Source of the DNA: Saccharopolyspora rosea
GTDB lineage: Bacteria > Actinomycetota > Actinomycetes > Mycobacteriales > Pseudonocardiaceae
DNA: 64,000 nt
Direction of reading: 5' to 3'
Assembly (NCBI RefSeq): GCF_025643595.1
Contig: NZ_CP102826.1
Coordinates: 4,774,001 to 4,838,000 of the forward strand
This document shows positions 22,574-33,244 of this stretch, piece after piece. Each line of letters starts with the position of its first letter. Position 1 is the stretch's first letter. The notes below the pieces were generated by a model. That model made no database searches. It was not told the DNA's origin and was given only the letters and a program-made list of their open reading frames with translations. The position numbers and the translations under genes were made by a program.

Positions 22574-24156
22574 TCACCCCCGTGGGGCGAGCGCTTGGTC
22601 GTGGTACCGGCAGGCGGGGTCCCAGAGCAGGAACGAGGTCATGCCGTCGTCGCGGGCGGCGCCGATCTGCGCGCTGACCTCCGCCGGACCGTAGGAGACG
22701 CCGAGGCTGAAGTCCTGCAACCACGGGATGATCTGCACGTCCGTTCCGGCCACCGCCTGCGCGAACGCGGCCAGCGACCGGCGCACGATCTCGTACGGCT
22801 GGCCGTTCGGGTTGGGCACGCCGAGTTCGCCGGGCGCCCAGTGCGACGGGTAGACCATCGGCGAGATGTAGTCGACCCACTGCGACATCTGGCGGACGTC
22901 CTGGGCGATCTGGGTGGGCCGGTCCACGGAGATGCCGAACACCGACGCGCCCAGCAGCGCGCCGCGGCGAGCGCACCTCGTGCTGGGTGTCGCGGAGGAA
23001 GTCGGCGATCCCGACCTCCGGGGTGGTGGTCAGCTCCGGCAGCCGCATCTTGTGGATGTCGCCGTCCGGACGGCGCACGTAGTCGTAGAGCACGTCGTCG
23101 AAGCCGAGCCCGGCGGCCTCCGCCGCGATGTCGATGTTGTACCGCCGCACCACGGGATCGGCGAAGTTGGTGAACGGGAACTTGCCGTAGCCGCCTGCCC
23201 ACGGCTGCCCGTCGGAGGTCTGCACGACGCGTTCGGGGTGGCCGCCGCGCACGACGCCTCGGCCAGGATCGGGTCCTTGAAGGCGACCAGCCGTCCGACC
23301 ACCCGCACGCCCATGTGGTGCAGCTGGTCCAGGACCTGGCGCGCGTTGTAGTAGCCCTTGACCGCCCCGATCTCGCGGGCCAGCGGGACCGCCGAGTCGT
23401 AGGTGACCTCGCCGTCCTCGTCCTTGAGGTCCAGCTCGACGGTGTCGATCTTGCCTTCCCTGGCCAGCTGGAGCACGGGTTCGCGCAACGCGTCGCTGGT
23501 CCAGGCCAGCCCGGTCATGTGCACCCCGCGCATCCCGGGGTGTCTGATGTGGACGGTCATGACCTTCTCGGTGCGGTTCCCGGCGGCGTCGGTGGCCACC
23601 ACCGGAACCTCCCGCTCCGGGCGGTCGACGACCGCCGAGAACCCGCCCTGCGCGTTGGGCGTGACCGGTTTGCCCGCCACGGTGACGCTCGTCGCGCCCT
23701 CGGCCTTCCCGGTCACGGTGACCGGTTTGTTCGGCCCGCTCGGACGCAGCGAGTCGTCCACCTGCAACACCGGCGGCGTGCTGTCCACAATGAACTCGCG
23801 GGTGGTGGTTCCGGTGCCGAGCCAGGAGGGCACCTCGACCTGGAGCTCGTGCCTGCCGTCCCGCAGACCCGGCGGGCCGATCAGCAGCGCCCCGTCCCGA
23901 CCCGCGGTCCGCACCGGACGGCCGTCCACCAGCACCCGCGCGTCGTCCGCGGCGGTGCGGACCCGGACGGCGGAGACCGCGGCGGCGATGACCGGACGTT
24001 CCGGCAACCCTGGATGTCGACGTCCTCGGTGGACAGATTGCGCAGCAGGAAGTATCCGAGCACCAGCACGACGACGGTCCCCAACCCGACCAGGACGGAC
24101 CGGGGATCTCGCCGAGCACCGCCTTGACGCGGGTCAGTGGTGCAGCGTCCGTCATC
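22574..24156 (-). CDS. DUF4015 putative glycoside hydrolase, membrane-anchored (several frameshifts)
   Basis: About 525 residues. ATG at 24156 (MTDAAPLTRVK) has GGAGG upstream. An N-terminal membrane anchor (VLVGLGTVVVLVLGYFLL) is followed by an Ig/cadherin-like extracellular part (VNSTPPVLQVDD-like strand, DRPEREVPVVATDAAGNRTE) and a TIM-barrel domain of the DUF4015 type: 'GVHMTGLAWTSDA', 'TVELDLKDEDGEVTYDS', 'GFDDVLYDYVRRPDG', 'SQWVDYISPMVYPSHW', ending QALAPRG. Breaks occur near 24110, 24005, 23250 and 22970. Probably an extracytoplasmic enzyme or polysaccharide-binding protein; no substrate is known. It is divergent from a polysaccharide deacetylase, so the two may act on the same wall or capsule polymer. 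Confidence 0.78.
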
Positions 24157-24315
24157 GCTTTCGCCTCCCCCGACTCGGGCGAACTCGCGCGGCTGCACGA
24201 ATTTTCGGCGCGGCCGAACAACGACCGGTCGATCCAGAGTCGCAGTCGGAGAGCGTGAGATCAATTAGCCGGTTGGAGTATCCCGACGGCGTTGGCACCG
24301 CTACCGTGGGGAAGA

Positions 24316-25330
24316 ATGCGGTTCCTGCCACGACTCCAGCTCACGGGCGTCGTCGCGGCGCTCGCGGTCCTCGGTGCGGCCTCCTGCGCCGGTCCACCAC
24401 CCCACCAGCCGAACGCGGCGGTCGTCCCCGCGCCACCGCCCGCCCCCCACCGCCACCGGACCCGAAGGCCGTCGGCGCCAACGAACTCGGCGAGGTCCCA
24501 GGTGCTGATGTACCACCGGATCACCCCGACGCCCACCAGCGTCTACGACCGGACACCGCAGGACTTCCGCGCCGAGCTGGAGCGCCTCGCCGCCGAGGAC
24601 TACGTCCCGGTGACCGCCACCGACTACGCCACCGGGCACATCGACATCCCGGCGGGCAAACACCCGGTGGTGCTGACCTTCGACGACGGGTCCACCAGTC
24701 AGTTCACAATGGACGGTTTCGGGGAACGCGGGCACTGGGCACCGCGATCCGCATGCTGCTGGACGTGGCCGCCGGAACATCCTGATTCCGCCTGGTCGCG
24801 ACGCTCTACGTGTTCGACCCGCCGTTCGGCGAGCCGACCGCGACGCTCCCTCACCTGGTTGCACCAGCACGGCTTCTTCGAGATCGGTGACCACACGCTC
24901 AGCCACCCCAACCTGCGCCACCTGTCCGCCGCCGAGGCCCAGCACGAGATCGCCGGGATGCAGCGGATCATCAACGACGCGCTGCCCGGGGTCCCGGTGC
25001 GCTCGCGCGGCCCTCCCGTTGGGCGTGCACCGCAGGATCCGGCGCTGGCCTCGAACGGCTCCGCGGACGGGTGACCTACCACTACGACAGCGTCATGCTC
25101 GTCGGCTCCAACCCGGCGTCGTCGCCGTGGTCGGCCGATTTCGACCCGGCCAACGTCCCCCGCATCCGCTCCCAGGGCCTGGCCGGTCAGGACGCGCAGT
25201 ACGGCTCCACGGCCTGGCTCGACAAGCTCGCCGCCGACCCGGCCTGCCGCTACACCTCCGACGGGGACCCGAACCGGACTCCGCCCCGGCGAGCGTGCGC
25301 ACCGCACCGTCCGCCCGCGGTCGGCGCACG
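24316..25330 (+). CDS. Polysaccharide deacetylase lipoprotein (several frameshifts, 3' end uncertain)
   Basis: ATG at 24316 follows GGGGAAGA. A lipoprotein-like signal (VVAALAVLGAASC) precedes a Pro-rich linker, then a NodB-type domain: 'VLMYHRIT' and 'PVVLTFDDGSTSQFTMD' (TFDDG motif 1, catalytic and metal Asp), then 'WLHQHGFFEIGDHTLSHPNLRHL' (HTxxH motif 2). C-terminal 'YHYDSVMLVGSNPA' and 'PACRYTSDGDPNRT' follow. Breaks lie near 24715-24790, 24860 and 25005-25060. No stop is certain: the coding signal fades near 25300-25330, next to the convergent GNAT gene. Likely removes acetyl groups from a surface glycan. Confidence 0.75.
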
Positions 25331-25333
25331 CCT

Positions 25334-25927
25334 CTACCGGTACCGAGCCAGCCACTCTTCGCGGGTCACCGCGTACTCGACCTCGCCGTGCTCGGCGCCG
25401 GGGATCGGCCCGTCCGGGTATTCGGTGAAGGTGCCCACGTCGGCAGCCCGGCCGATCACCCGCCGCGATCCCCGGTTGACCGCCATCGTCTGGGCGAACA
25501 CCCGGGTCACGCCCTGTTCGGCGAACCCCTGCGCAGCAGGGCGATCGAGCCCTCGGTCGCGTACTCCTTGCCCCAGGCGCTTGTGCAGCCGGTAGCCGAG
25601 TTCGATGCCCGCCGTGTCGGGGGACTCCGGCGGCCGGAACAGGAACCAGCCCAGGAAACCGGCTGCGTCCTGGTCGGACATCGCCGCCCAGTAGCCGAAT
25701 CCGCGCCTGCCGGTAGAACTCCAGGTAGTAGGGCATGATCTCGTTCTTCGATCGCTCTGCGCGGCACTGGCCGCCTCGCCGCGCTGGAGGTACTGCATCA
25801 CGTCCGGATTGCTGTGCAACGCGACGAGTTCGTCGAGGTCACCCGCCTCGAACTCGCGCAACACCAACCGCTCGGTCTCCAGGTGGACCCACCACAGCCC
25901 CTCTCGACGCCGACCCGGCGATTCCAC
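25334..25927 (-). CDS. GNAT-family N-acetyltransferase (several frameshifts)
   Basis: About 185-195 residues of the RimJ/RimL-like Acetyltransf_3 type: 'HLETERLVLREFEAGDLDELVALHSNPDVMQYL' at the N-terminus, 'GFGYWAAMSDQDAAGFLGWF', 'AGIELGYRLHKR', a CoA-binding segment 'WGKEYATEGS' and 'RVFAQTMAVNRGSRRV'. The pieces alternate between frames near 25755, 25708, 25570 and 25520. The start is uncertain; GTG at 25927 is one choice. Substrate unknown. Confidence 0.7.
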   Translation of the reverse strand: MESPGRRREGLWWVHLETERLVLREFEAGDLDELVALHSNPDVMQYLQRGEAASAAQSDRRTRSCPTTWSSTGRRGFGYWAAMSDQDAAGFLGWFLFRPPESPDTAGIELGYRLHKRLGQGVRDRGLDRPAAQGFAEQGVTRVFAQTMAVNRGSRRVIGRAADVGTFTEYPDGPIPGAEHGEVEYAVTREEWLARYR

Positions 25928-25976
25928 CACCCCCGACCGGCATCCGGGCCACCGGTTTTCCGCGCGTGCGCAGAAC

Positions 25977-27994
25977 TCAGAGCATCTCCGGGGATCGAGC
26001 CGACCTGAGTTCGGTCGCCTGCGGGCGCCCCGGACCGCCTGGGCGTGGTGCAGGAGTGCGCGAGGGCTCGGCCCTCGTTGCGGTCGACGGGGACGATGAG
26101 GCGTCTTCGTTCGGCGTTGCTGTCTTCGTCGACCTTGCCCAACGGCACCGGCCCAGGACCTCGGCAGTGGCGGGCAGATCCGCGGAGTCCAGCAGGGACT
26201 CGATCGCGTCCGGGGTTCCGTCCACGGCGGCCACCCGCCGGGCGGGCGGGAAGCCGGAGTGCTCGGCGCGTTCGGCCAGTTCCAGCGCCGCGTACCAGGT
26301 GGCTGGTCCAGCAGCGCACCAGGGCCTGCACCGCCGTAGCACGACTCGGCCATCACGACCACGCGGCCGCCCTCGCTCGCCGGGCGGACCACGCAGGCGG
26401 CGAACCACAGGCGCAGCGCGGTCTCGGCGGCGCGCAGTTCCTCGCCCCAGCAGGGTGCGGCCGTCCAGCAGCAGGGCCGCGCTGTAGCTGCCCCCGGCGA
26501 CCGGCTCCGGCCCCTGGAGTGCACACCACCAGCGCGGGTCCGGCGGGAACGGTCGCCAGCATCGTCGCCGCCGCCGGAGGTGCGCACCGGGACGCCGCTG
26601 AACGCGCGACCGAGTTTCCAGGTGCGGCCCGCCCCGACCGCCACGGCGCGCAACCGCCGGGACCCGCAGTTCGGGCAGCGGAACGCGGCCTCGGTCGCGC
26701 CGCACCACCGGCACGCGGCCGGCTTCGGCGCCCCGCCCTCGCCGCCTCCCGGCAGCGCCAGCGGACCGGCGCACCGCCGGCAGCGCGCCCGCTCGCGGCA
26801 GTCGCCGCAGGCGAGAGCGGGCACGTAGCCGCGCCGCGGCACCTGCACGAGCACCGGCGCGCCCGCACCGAGCGCGGCGCGGGCGGCCTGGAACGCCACC
26901 GACGGCAGCCGCGCGGCACGCGCCGCCGGGTCGCGCGCCAGCTGCGAGTCGTCCTCGCCGATCGCGGTGACGCGGGGCGCGGCGGACCGCACGTCCGCGC
27001 GCGGCGCGACGAGCTCGTGCGCGTACCCGGACTCGACCAGCAACGCGGCCTCGGCGGTGCGGGCGAAACCGCCGACGACCAGCGCCGCACCGGCCGCGTG
27101 CGCGCGCAGGGTGAGCACGTCGCGCGCGTGCGGGTACGGCACCTGCGGGTAGTTGTGCAGCTCGTCGCCGTCGTCCCACACCACGGCCAGGCCGAGGTGG
27201 TGCACCGGCGCGAACATCGCGGCCCGGGTGCCGACGACCACGCGCACCGCGCCGCGCAGCACCGCCAGCCAGCGGCGGTAGCGCTCGGCGGGCGCGAGTT
27301 CGGCGGCCAGCGCGACGACGCCCGACTCGCCGAGCAGTCGCGCGCACGCGGCATGCAGCCGTTGCAGGTCGCGGTGGTCGGGGACGACGACCAGCGCGCC
27401 CCGCCCGGCGGACGCCGCGACGGCCACCGCCTCCGCGAGCCGCTCCGGCCAGTCCTCGCCCGGCAACGCCTGCCAGACCGCCCGCGCCGCCCGGCCCTCG
27501 TGCACCGCGTCCACGAACGACGATCCGTGCCGGTAGCGCGCCCAGCCGTCGGCCGCGGGGCGTTCCGGCGGCGGCCCCGGGTCGGTCGGCGCCGACTTCT
27601 CCGCCCCGGCGTGCCGGGGCGGTACCGCCAGCCGGACGACGTCGGCGAGCATGCCGCCGTAGCGGTCGGCGACCGCCCGCGCCATCTCCAGCAACGACGG
27701 GGTCAGCACCGGTTCCGGCGAGGGGACCCGCTCCACCCAGGACAGCCGCCCCTGGAAGTCCGAGGTGTCCACGCGCTCCAGCAGGTAGCCGTCCACGAGC
27801 TTGCCCCGGAACCGCACGCGCACCCGGCAGCCGGGCACCGCGTCGGCGTCGAGCCGGTCGGGCACCAGGTAGTCGAAGGGGCGGTCCAGGTGCACCGGCA
27901 GCGGCACGTCGACGAGCACGCGGGCCACCGGCCGCTCCTCGGCCGCCGTCCGCTGCTTCGCCCCCTTCCGCTCCCGGGGTCCTGCACCTGCCAC
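25977..27994 (-). CDS. priA: Primosomal protein N' (PriA), actinobacterial type lacking helicase motifs (C-terminal frameshifts)
   Basis: About 670 residues from GTG (MAGAGPRERKGAK). PriA reloads the replisome at collapsed forks. The 3'-DNA-end-binding domain (VARVLVDVPLPVHLDRPFDYLVPD) is clear, and the zinc cluster is present as CGDCRERARCRRC and later CRWCG and CPNCG. As in other actinobacteria, the Walker A region is degenerate (GRGALVVVPDHRDL, no GKT) and DEAH is replaced by DDGDELH, so it is probably not an active helicase. The first 470 residues are one frame; single-base breaks near 26575, 26310, 26135 and 26050 disturb the rest, ending ATELRSARSPEML. Confidence 0.87.
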
Positions 27995-28144
27995 ACCCCT
28001 TCTCTACCAGAGCGACCCGACCGCCCCGTCAACACCGCGTCAGAACAGCGCCCGCTGCCGTCAGCGATCCGCCCGGAGCCGTCCGCGCGGCACCCCGCCG
28101 CGGGTAGGTCTGGACCCGTCGCGCTCCCGACCTCGGAGGACACG

Positions 28145-29461
28145 GTGACCCTCGCCGAACTGCTGCCCACCCTCGGACGCTGCCTGCCCGGCCGCCTGGA
28201 CCCCGGCGTCTGGCCGGACGACTGCGCCCGCCGGCCCGGCGGCGACATCGCGCTCAGCGGCGTCCCGCTGACCCGGCTGGCCCGGGACCACGGCACCCCG
28301 GCCTACGTGCTCGACGTCGCGACGATCCGCGGGCGCTGCCGGGAGTACCGCGCCCTCGACGCCGAAATCGCCTACGCGGCAAAGGCTTTCCTGTGCCGGA
28401 GGATGGCCGCGCTGGTCGCCGAGGAGGGGCTGTCGCTGGACGTCTGCTCCGCCGGGGAACTCGCCACCGCCCGCGCCGCCGGTTTCCCGGCCGAGCGAAT
28501 CCTGCTGCACGGCAACGCGAAACCGGACCACGAGCTGCGGCTGGCCGCCGACGCGGGAGTGGGGCGGGTGGTGGTCGACTCCCCGGACGAGATCGACCGC
28601 ATCCCCGGCCCGCAGGACGTGCTGGTCCGCGTCACCCCGGACATCGACGCGCACACGCACCGCGCGGTCGCGACCGGGATCGAGGACCAGAAGTTCGGGC
28701 TGTCGCTGACCTCCGGCCAGGCCGCGGAGGCGGTGCGCCGGATCCTGGCCAGACCGGACCTGCGCCTGCTGGGCCTGCACTGCCACCTCGGCTCGCAGCT
28801 GTCCGACGTGGCCGCGCACGTCGAGGCGGTGCGGCGGCTGGTCGGCTTCAGCGCCGACGTCGCGGTCCGCCACGGAGTGCTGTTCCCGCAGCTCAACCTC
28901 GGTGGCGGGCACGCCGTCCGGTACCGGGCGCGGGACGCGGGCTACGACCTGGCCGCCTTCGCCGCCCGCGTCCCGGAGGTGCTGCGGTTCGAGTGCCGCA
29001 AGCACGGCCTCCCGGTGCCGCGCCTGACGCTGGAACCCGGCCGCGCCCTGGTCGCCCGCGCCGGGCTGACGCTGTACCGCGTGGTGGCGGTGAAGCGCGG
29101 CGGTGCGCGCACGTTCGTCGCCGTCGACGGCGGCTTCAGCGACAACCCGCGCCCGGCGCTCTACGACGCCCGCTACGACGTGCGCCTGTTCGGCCGCACC
29201 AGCACCGCACCCGAGCGCCGGGCGGCGGTCGTCGGCCGGCACTGCGAAGCCGGTGACGTGCTGGTGCCCGACGCGCTCCTCCCGGACGACGTCCGCCCCG
29301 GCGACCTGCTGGTCGTGCCCTGCACCGGCGCCTACCACCACTCGATGGCCTCCACCTGCAACCGGGTCGGACGTCCGCCGGTCATCGCCGTCGAGGACGG
29401 CCGGGCCGAACCGTGGGTCCGCCGCGAGACCGACCAGGACCTGCTGAGCCGGGACGCCTGA
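28145..29461 (+). CDS. lysA: Diaminopimelate decarboxylase-type PLP enzyme
   Basis: 438 residues, intact. GTG at 28145 has GGAGG six bases upstream. Fold type III PLP decarboxylase: 'EIAYAAKAF' carries the PLP lysine, 'HCHLGSQL' and 'NLGGGHAV' the phosphate-binding loops, 'EPGRALVARAG' a substrate Arg, 'HCEAGDVL' the active-site Cys from the other subunit and 'GAYHHSMASTCN' the substrate Tyr. These match meso-diaminopimelate decarboxylase, the last step to lysine. A second lysA beside hom/thr genes is common in actinobacteria and lies outside this window, so this copy may be specialised. Divergent from priA across 150 bases. Confidence 0.8.
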   Translation: MTLAELLPTLGRCLPGRLDPGVWPDDCARRPGGDIALSGVPLTRLARDHGTPAYVLDVATIRGRCREYRALDAEIAYAAKAFLCRRMAALVAEEGLSLDVCSAGELATARAAGFPAERILLHGNAKPDHELRLAADAGVGRVVVDSPDEIDRIPGPQDVLVRVTPDIDAHTHRAVATGIEDQKFGLSLTSGQAAEAVRRILARPDLRLLGLHCHLGSQLSDVAAHVEAVRRLVGFSADVAVRHGVLFPQLNLGGGHAVRYRARDAGYDLAAFAARVPEVLRFECRKHGLPVPRLTLEPGRALVARAGLTLYRVVAVKRGGARTFVAVDGGFSDNPRPALYDARYDVRLFGRTSTAPERRAAVVGRHCEAGDVLVPDALLPDDVRPGDLLVVPCTGAYHHSMASTCNRVGRPPVIAVEDGRAEPWVRRETDQDLLSRDA

Positions 29462-29489
29462 ACCCCGACCACGACCGGAACGCCCGCGT

Positions 29490-29960
29490 GTGACACGATT
29501 TCCGGTGTTTCACGTCGTCTTCTTCCACCCGGAGATCCCCGGCAACACCGGCAACGCGATCCGCATGGCGGCGGGCTCCGGCTGCGCCCTGCACCTGATC
29601 GAGCCGCTGGGGTTCGACGTCGACGACGCCAAGCTGCGCCGCGCCGGGCTCGACTACCACGACCGCGCCGCGCTCCACGTGCACCCCGACCTGGAGTCGG
29701 CGTGGCGGGCGATCCGGCCGGACCGGGTCATCGCGTTCACCGCCCGCACCGACCTGTCCTACGAGCGGGTCGACTACCGCCCTGGCGACGTGCTGCTGTT
29801 CGGCCCGGAGTCGGTGGGCCTGCCCGACGACGTGCTCGACGCGGCGACCCTGCGGGTGCGCATCCCGATGCTGCCCGGCATCCGGTCGCTCAACCTCGCC
29901 AACTCGGCGTCCATCGCGGTGTACGAGGCGTGGCGTCAGCAGGACTTCGCCATGCCGTGA
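29490..29960 (+). CDS. trmL: tRNA (cytidine/uridine-34 2'-O)-methyltransferase
   Basis: 156 residues, SPOUT methyltransferase of the YibK/TrmL type, which methylates the wobble ribose of leucine tRNAs. 'VVFFHPEIPGNTGNAIRMAAGSGCALHLIEPLGF' is the family N-terminus; the SAM-binding knot shows 'LLFGPESVGLPDDV' and 'RIPMLPGIRSLNLANSASIAVYEAWRQ'. The start may be GTG 29490 or GTG 29505; the latter begins right at the conserved VFHVVFFHPEIP. Its end overlaps the convergent membrane-protein gene by 25 bases. Confidence 0.93.
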   Translation: MTRFPVFHVVFFHPEIPGNTGNAIRMAAGSGCALHLIEPLGFDVDDAKLRRAGLDYHDRAALHVHPDLESAWRAIRPDRVIAFTARTDLSYERVDYRPGDVLLFGPESVGLPDDVLDAATLRVRIPMLPGIRSLNLANSASIAVYEAWRQQDFAMP

Positions 29961-30637
29961 CGGCGGGTCCACGGCCAGGTGAGCAGCGCCCAGGCCGCCA
30001 TGCCCACGGCCACCTCGACGGCGAGGTACCAGGGCCACCCGCCGAACAGGTCGAGCAGCGACGGGTTGTCCGGCTTGCGGTTGACGAAGCCGTAATCCGT
30101 CCCGGCCCACGTGTTGAACCCGAGCATCAGCAGTCCCCAGCACGCGGTGACCGCGACCGAGACCCGGTAGCCCCACCAGTCCGGCCGCACCCCGATTCCC
30201 CAGGTCAGCAGCACCGCCGCCCACACCACGAGCAGGTGCTCGCCCCAGAAGTCGAGGAACTGGGGGCTGGGGAAGTCCGGTGCCCGCAGCGCGGGGGTGA
30301 TCATCGCCTGCGGCGTCAGCGTCAGGCCCCAGTAGTAGGTCAGCGCGCAGGCCCACCGACGCCTGGTCCACAGCGCGCAGGCCGCGACCACCCACGCCAG
30401 GTCGCACAGCTGCAACGGCAGCGAATGCGCGAGGTCCCACTGGCCCGGCAACAGGAACCACACCTGCATCGGCAGCAGGAACGCCACCATCACCGCGGTG
30501 AACCCGCGCGCCAGCCGGACCGGGTCGCGGACGCGGCGTCCCACCACGCCGAACCCGATCGCCCCGGCGACGATCAGACCGATCAGCACCAGGTGCGACG
30601 GCCCGTACGGCACGAACGCCCGCTCCGCCGGGAGCAC
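29936..30637 (-). CDS. TIGR02206/YwaF-type integral membrane protein
   Basis: About 233 residues, six to seven membrane segments. 'FVPYGPSHLVLIGLIVAG' at the start, 'SLPLQLCDLAWVVA' and 'YYWGLTLTPQAMITP' followed by 'FLDFWGEHLLVV' and 'GTDYGFVNRKP' are the recognisable features of the YwaF family, of unknown function. GTG at 30637 is the likely start; an even earlier start would run through the terminator. Tail-to-tail overlap with trmL. Confidence 0.85.
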   Translation of the reverse strand: MLPAERAFVPYGPSHLVLIGLIVAGAIGFGVVGRRVRDPVRLARGFTAVMVAFLLPMQVWFLLPGQWDLAHSLPLQLCDLAWVVAACALWTRRRWACALTYYWGLTLTPQAMITPALRAPDFPSPQFLDFWGEHLLVVWAAVLLTWGIGVRPDWWGYRVSVAVTACWGLLMLGFNTWAGTDYGFVNRKPDNPSLLDLFGGWPWYLAVEVAVGMAAWALLTWPWTRRHGMAKSC

Positions 30638-30657
30638 ACCCCCAGCGTAGGCGCGCG

Positions 30658-30690
30658 AAAAGGCCCCCCACCCAACGGCGAGGGGCCCTT
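30658..30690 (-). terminator. Rho-independent terminator of the metK operon
   Basis: An 8-bp stem with one bulged base: AAGGCCCC (30,660-30,667) pairs with GGGGCCCTT (30,682-30,690). On the minus strand it is followed by TTTT (complement of 30,658-30,661). It lies 12 bases after the metK stop, so it ends the mihF-gmk-rpoZ-coaBC-metK transcript. Confidence 0.75.
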
Positions 30691-30702
30691 CGGAAGGTCT
30701 GC

Positions 30703-31920
30703 TCAGGCGGACACCGCGGCCTTGAGCGCTTCCGCGCGGTCGGTGCGCTCCCACGGCAGGTCCACGTCGCTGCGACCGAAGTGGCCGTAGGCCGCCGTCT
30801 GCGCGTAGATCGGCCGCAGCAGGTCCAGATCCCGGATGATCGCCGCCGGACGCAGGTCGAACACCTCGTTGATCGCCGCCTGGATCTTCACCGGGTCCAC
30901 GTTCTCGGTGCCGAACGTCTCCACGAACAGACCCACCGGCGCCGCCTTGCCGATCGCGTAGGCGACCTGCACCTCGATCCGGCTCGCCAACCCCGCGGCC
31001 ACCGCGTTCTTGGCCACCCACCGCATCGCGTACGCCGCGGAGCGGTCCACCTTCGACGGGTCCTTGCCGGAGAACGCGCCGCCACCGTGGCGGGCCATGC
31101 CGCCGTAGGTGTCCACGATGATCTTCCGGCCGGTCAGACCCGCGTCACCCATCGGACCGCCCACCACGAACCGGCCGGTCGGGTTCACCAGCACGCGGAC
31201 GTCGGAGGTGTCCAGGTCCAGGCCCTCGATCTCCGGCCCGATCACCTTCTCGCGCACGTCGACCGACAGCATCGACTCCAGGTCGATGTCGGCCGCGTGC
31301 TGCGTGGACAGCACCACGGTGTCCAGCCGCACCGGCTGGTCGCCCGCGTACTCGATGGTCACCTGGGTCTTGCCGTCCGGCCGCAGGTACGGCAGCACGC
31401 CGTCCTTGCGGACCCGGGTCAACCGCCGCGACAGCCGGTGCGCCAGCGCGATCGGCAGCGGCATCAGCTCCGGCGTGTCGTCGCAGGCGTAGCCGAACAT
31501 CAGGCCCTGGTCACCGGCGCCCTGCTTGGCGATCTCGTCGATCACGCCCTCGACCCGGGACTCGTGCGCGGTGTCCACGCCCTGCGCGATGTCCGGCGAC
31601 TGCGCGCCGATCGCCACGTTCACGCCGCAGGAGTTGCCGTCGAAGCCCTTGGCCGAGGAGTCGTAGCCGATCTCCAGGATCTTGTCCCGCACGATGGTGG
31701 GAATGTCGGCGTAGGCGTCCGTGGTCACCTCACCGGCCACGTGCACCTGGCCGGTGGTCACGAGCGTTTCCACCGCGACCCGCGACCGCGGGTCCTGGGC
31801 GAGCAACGCGTCCAAGATCGAGTCGCTGATCGCGTCGCAGATCTTGTCCGGGTGCCCCTCGGTCACCGACTCGCTGGTGAACAACCTGCGACCGGTGCGC
31901 AGGTCCGACTCCTGGCTCAC
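30703..31920 (-). CDS. metK: S-adenosylmethionine synthetase
   Basis: 405 residues, intact. Makes SAM from methionine and ATP. '[25 protein letters not shown]' (methionine/ATP site), '[23 protein letters not shown]' (signature 1) and '[19 protein letters not shown]' (signature 2, P-loop-like) are complete. GTG at 31920 has AGGGAG upstream. Last gene of the mihF-gmk-rpoZ-coaBC-metK run, 73 bases after coaBC. Confidence 0.98.
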   Translation of the reverse strand: MSQESDLRTGRRLFTSESVTEGHPDKICDAISDSILDALLAQDPRSRVAVETLVTTGQVHVAGEVTTDAYADIPTIVRDKILEIGYDSSAKGFDGNSCGVNVAIGAQSPDIAQGVDTAHESRVEGVIDEIAKQGAGDQGLMFGYACDDTPELMPLPIALAHRLSRRLTRVRKDGVLPYLRPDGKTQVTIEYAGDQPVRLDTVVLSTQHAADIDLESMLSVDVREKVIGPEIEGLDLDTSDVRVLVNPTGRFVVGGPMGDAGLTGRKIIVDTYGGMARHGGGAFSGKDPSKVDRSAAYAMRWVAKNAVAAGLASRIEVQVAYAIGKAAPVGLFVETFGTENVDPVKIQAAINEVFDLRPAAIIRDLDLLRPIYAQTAAYGHFGRSDVDLPWERTDRAEALKAAVSA

Positions 31921-31993
31921 GGCTCTCCCTGGTCTCGTGCGAAAAGCTGTGCTCGGCGGGCTCGTCCGGCCCCGGACGAGTCGCCGCACCACC

Positions 31994-33244
31994 CTACTGA
32001 CGGCCCAGCCGACGCCCCACAGCATCCCACAGCGTGGACGCCAGCCGGGACTTCGCGCCGTAGGGAATGGGGTTCTCGGTGCCGTCGGCGGCCAGCAGCC
32101 ACCCGGCGTTGTCGTCGACCTCGAAGGCCCGACCGTCGCCGACGGCGTTGACGACCAACAGGTCGCAGCCCTTGCGGGCCAGCTTGGCGCGACCGTGGTC
32201 GAGCACCGTCGTCCGCGGGTCCCCGGTCTCGGCGGCGAACCCGACGATCAGCGACGCGTCGAGCTTGCCCGCCTCCCGGGCCTCGACGAGTTCGGCGAGG
32301 ATGTCCGGGTTTCGGGTCAACTCCAACGGCTCGGGGTCCCGCTCGCCCTTCTTGATCTTGTGCTCGACGAGCGCGGTCGGCCGGAAGTCGGCGACCGCCG
32401 CGGCCATCACCACCGCGTCCGCGCCGTCGGCCTCGGCCAGCATCGCCGACCGCATCTCCTCGGCGGTGCCGACCCGCACCAGCCGCACCCCGGCGGGCGT
32501 GACCAGGTCGGCGGTGTGCGCGGCGACCAGCGTCACCTCGGCCCCGCGGTGCGCGGCGACCCGCGCCAGCGCGTACCCCTGCCGCCCCGACGAGCGGTTG
32601 CCGAGGTAGCGGACCGGGTCCAGCGGCTCGCGCGTGCCGCCCGCCGAGACGACCACCCGGCGACCCTCCAGGTCGCGGGGCAGGGCGTCGCGGTCGGCCA
32701 GCAGCAGCCGCGCGAGGTCGACGATCTCGGCCGGGTCGGGCAGCCGCCCCTTGCCCGTGTCGGGCCCGGTGAGCCGACCGCTGTCCGGCTCGGCGACCAC
32801 GACGCCCCGGCTGCGCAGCAGCGCCACGTTGTCCCGGGTGGCCGGGTGCTCCCACATCTCGGTGTGCATCGCCGGGACCAGCAGCACCGGGCAGCGGGCG
32901 GTCAGCAGCGTCGAGGTGAGCAGGTCGTCGGCCTGCCCGTGCGCGGCGCGGGCCAGCAGGTCGGCGGTCGCCGGGGCGACCACGACCAGGTCAGCCCGCT
33001 GCCCGAGCCGCACGTGCGGCACCTGCTCGACGTCGGTGAACACCCCGGTCCGCACCGGCTGCCCGGACAGCGCCTCGAAGGTCGCCGCGCCGACGAACCG
33101 CAGCGCGGCCTCCGTCGGCACGACCCGGACCTCGTGGCCGGTCTCGGTCAGCCGGCGCAGCACCTCGCACGCCTTGTAGGCGGCGATGCCGCCGCTGACA
33201 CCGAGGACCACCCGCGGTGGGTCCTCGGAGCGCCCGGGGGTCAC
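31994..33244 (-). CDS. coaBC: Bifunctional phosphopantothenoylcysteine decarboxylase/phosphopantothenate-cysteine ligase
   Basis: 416 residues, intact. Two successive steps of coenzyme A synthesis. The FMN-dependent decarboxylase half has '[20 protein letters not shown]', '[16 protein letters not shown]' and '[13 protein letters not shown]', including the catalytic His region. The ligase half has '[31 protein letters not shown]', 'AAAVADFRP' and 'NPDIL'. GTG start overlaps the rpoZ stop by four bases. Confidence 0.97.
   Translation of the reverse strand: MTPGRSEDPPRVVLGVSGGIAAYKACEVLRRLTETGHEVRVVPTEAALRFVGAATFEALSGQPVRTGVFTDVEQVPHVRLGQRADLVVVAPATADLLARAAHGQADDLLTSTLLTARCPVLLVPAMHTEMWEHPATRDNVALLRSRGVVVAEPDSGRLTGPDTGKGRLPDPAEIVDLARLLLADRDALPRDLEGRRVVVSAGGTREPLDPVRYLGNRSSGRQGYALARVAAHRGAEVTLVAAHTADLVTPAGVRLVRVGTAEEMRSAMLAEADGADAVVMAAAVADFRPTALVEHKIKKGERDPEPLELTRNPDILAELVEAREAGKLDASLIVGFAAETGDPRTTVLDHGRAKLARKGCDLLVVNAVGDGRAFEVDDNAGWLLAADGTENPIPYGAKSRLASTLWDAVGRRLGRQ

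Noticed and set aside
26045..28144. N-terminal extension of the lysA-type frame by 700 codons
   Set aside because: That stretch is antisense to priA, and a GTG with GGAGG at 28145 begins the family-typical sequence.
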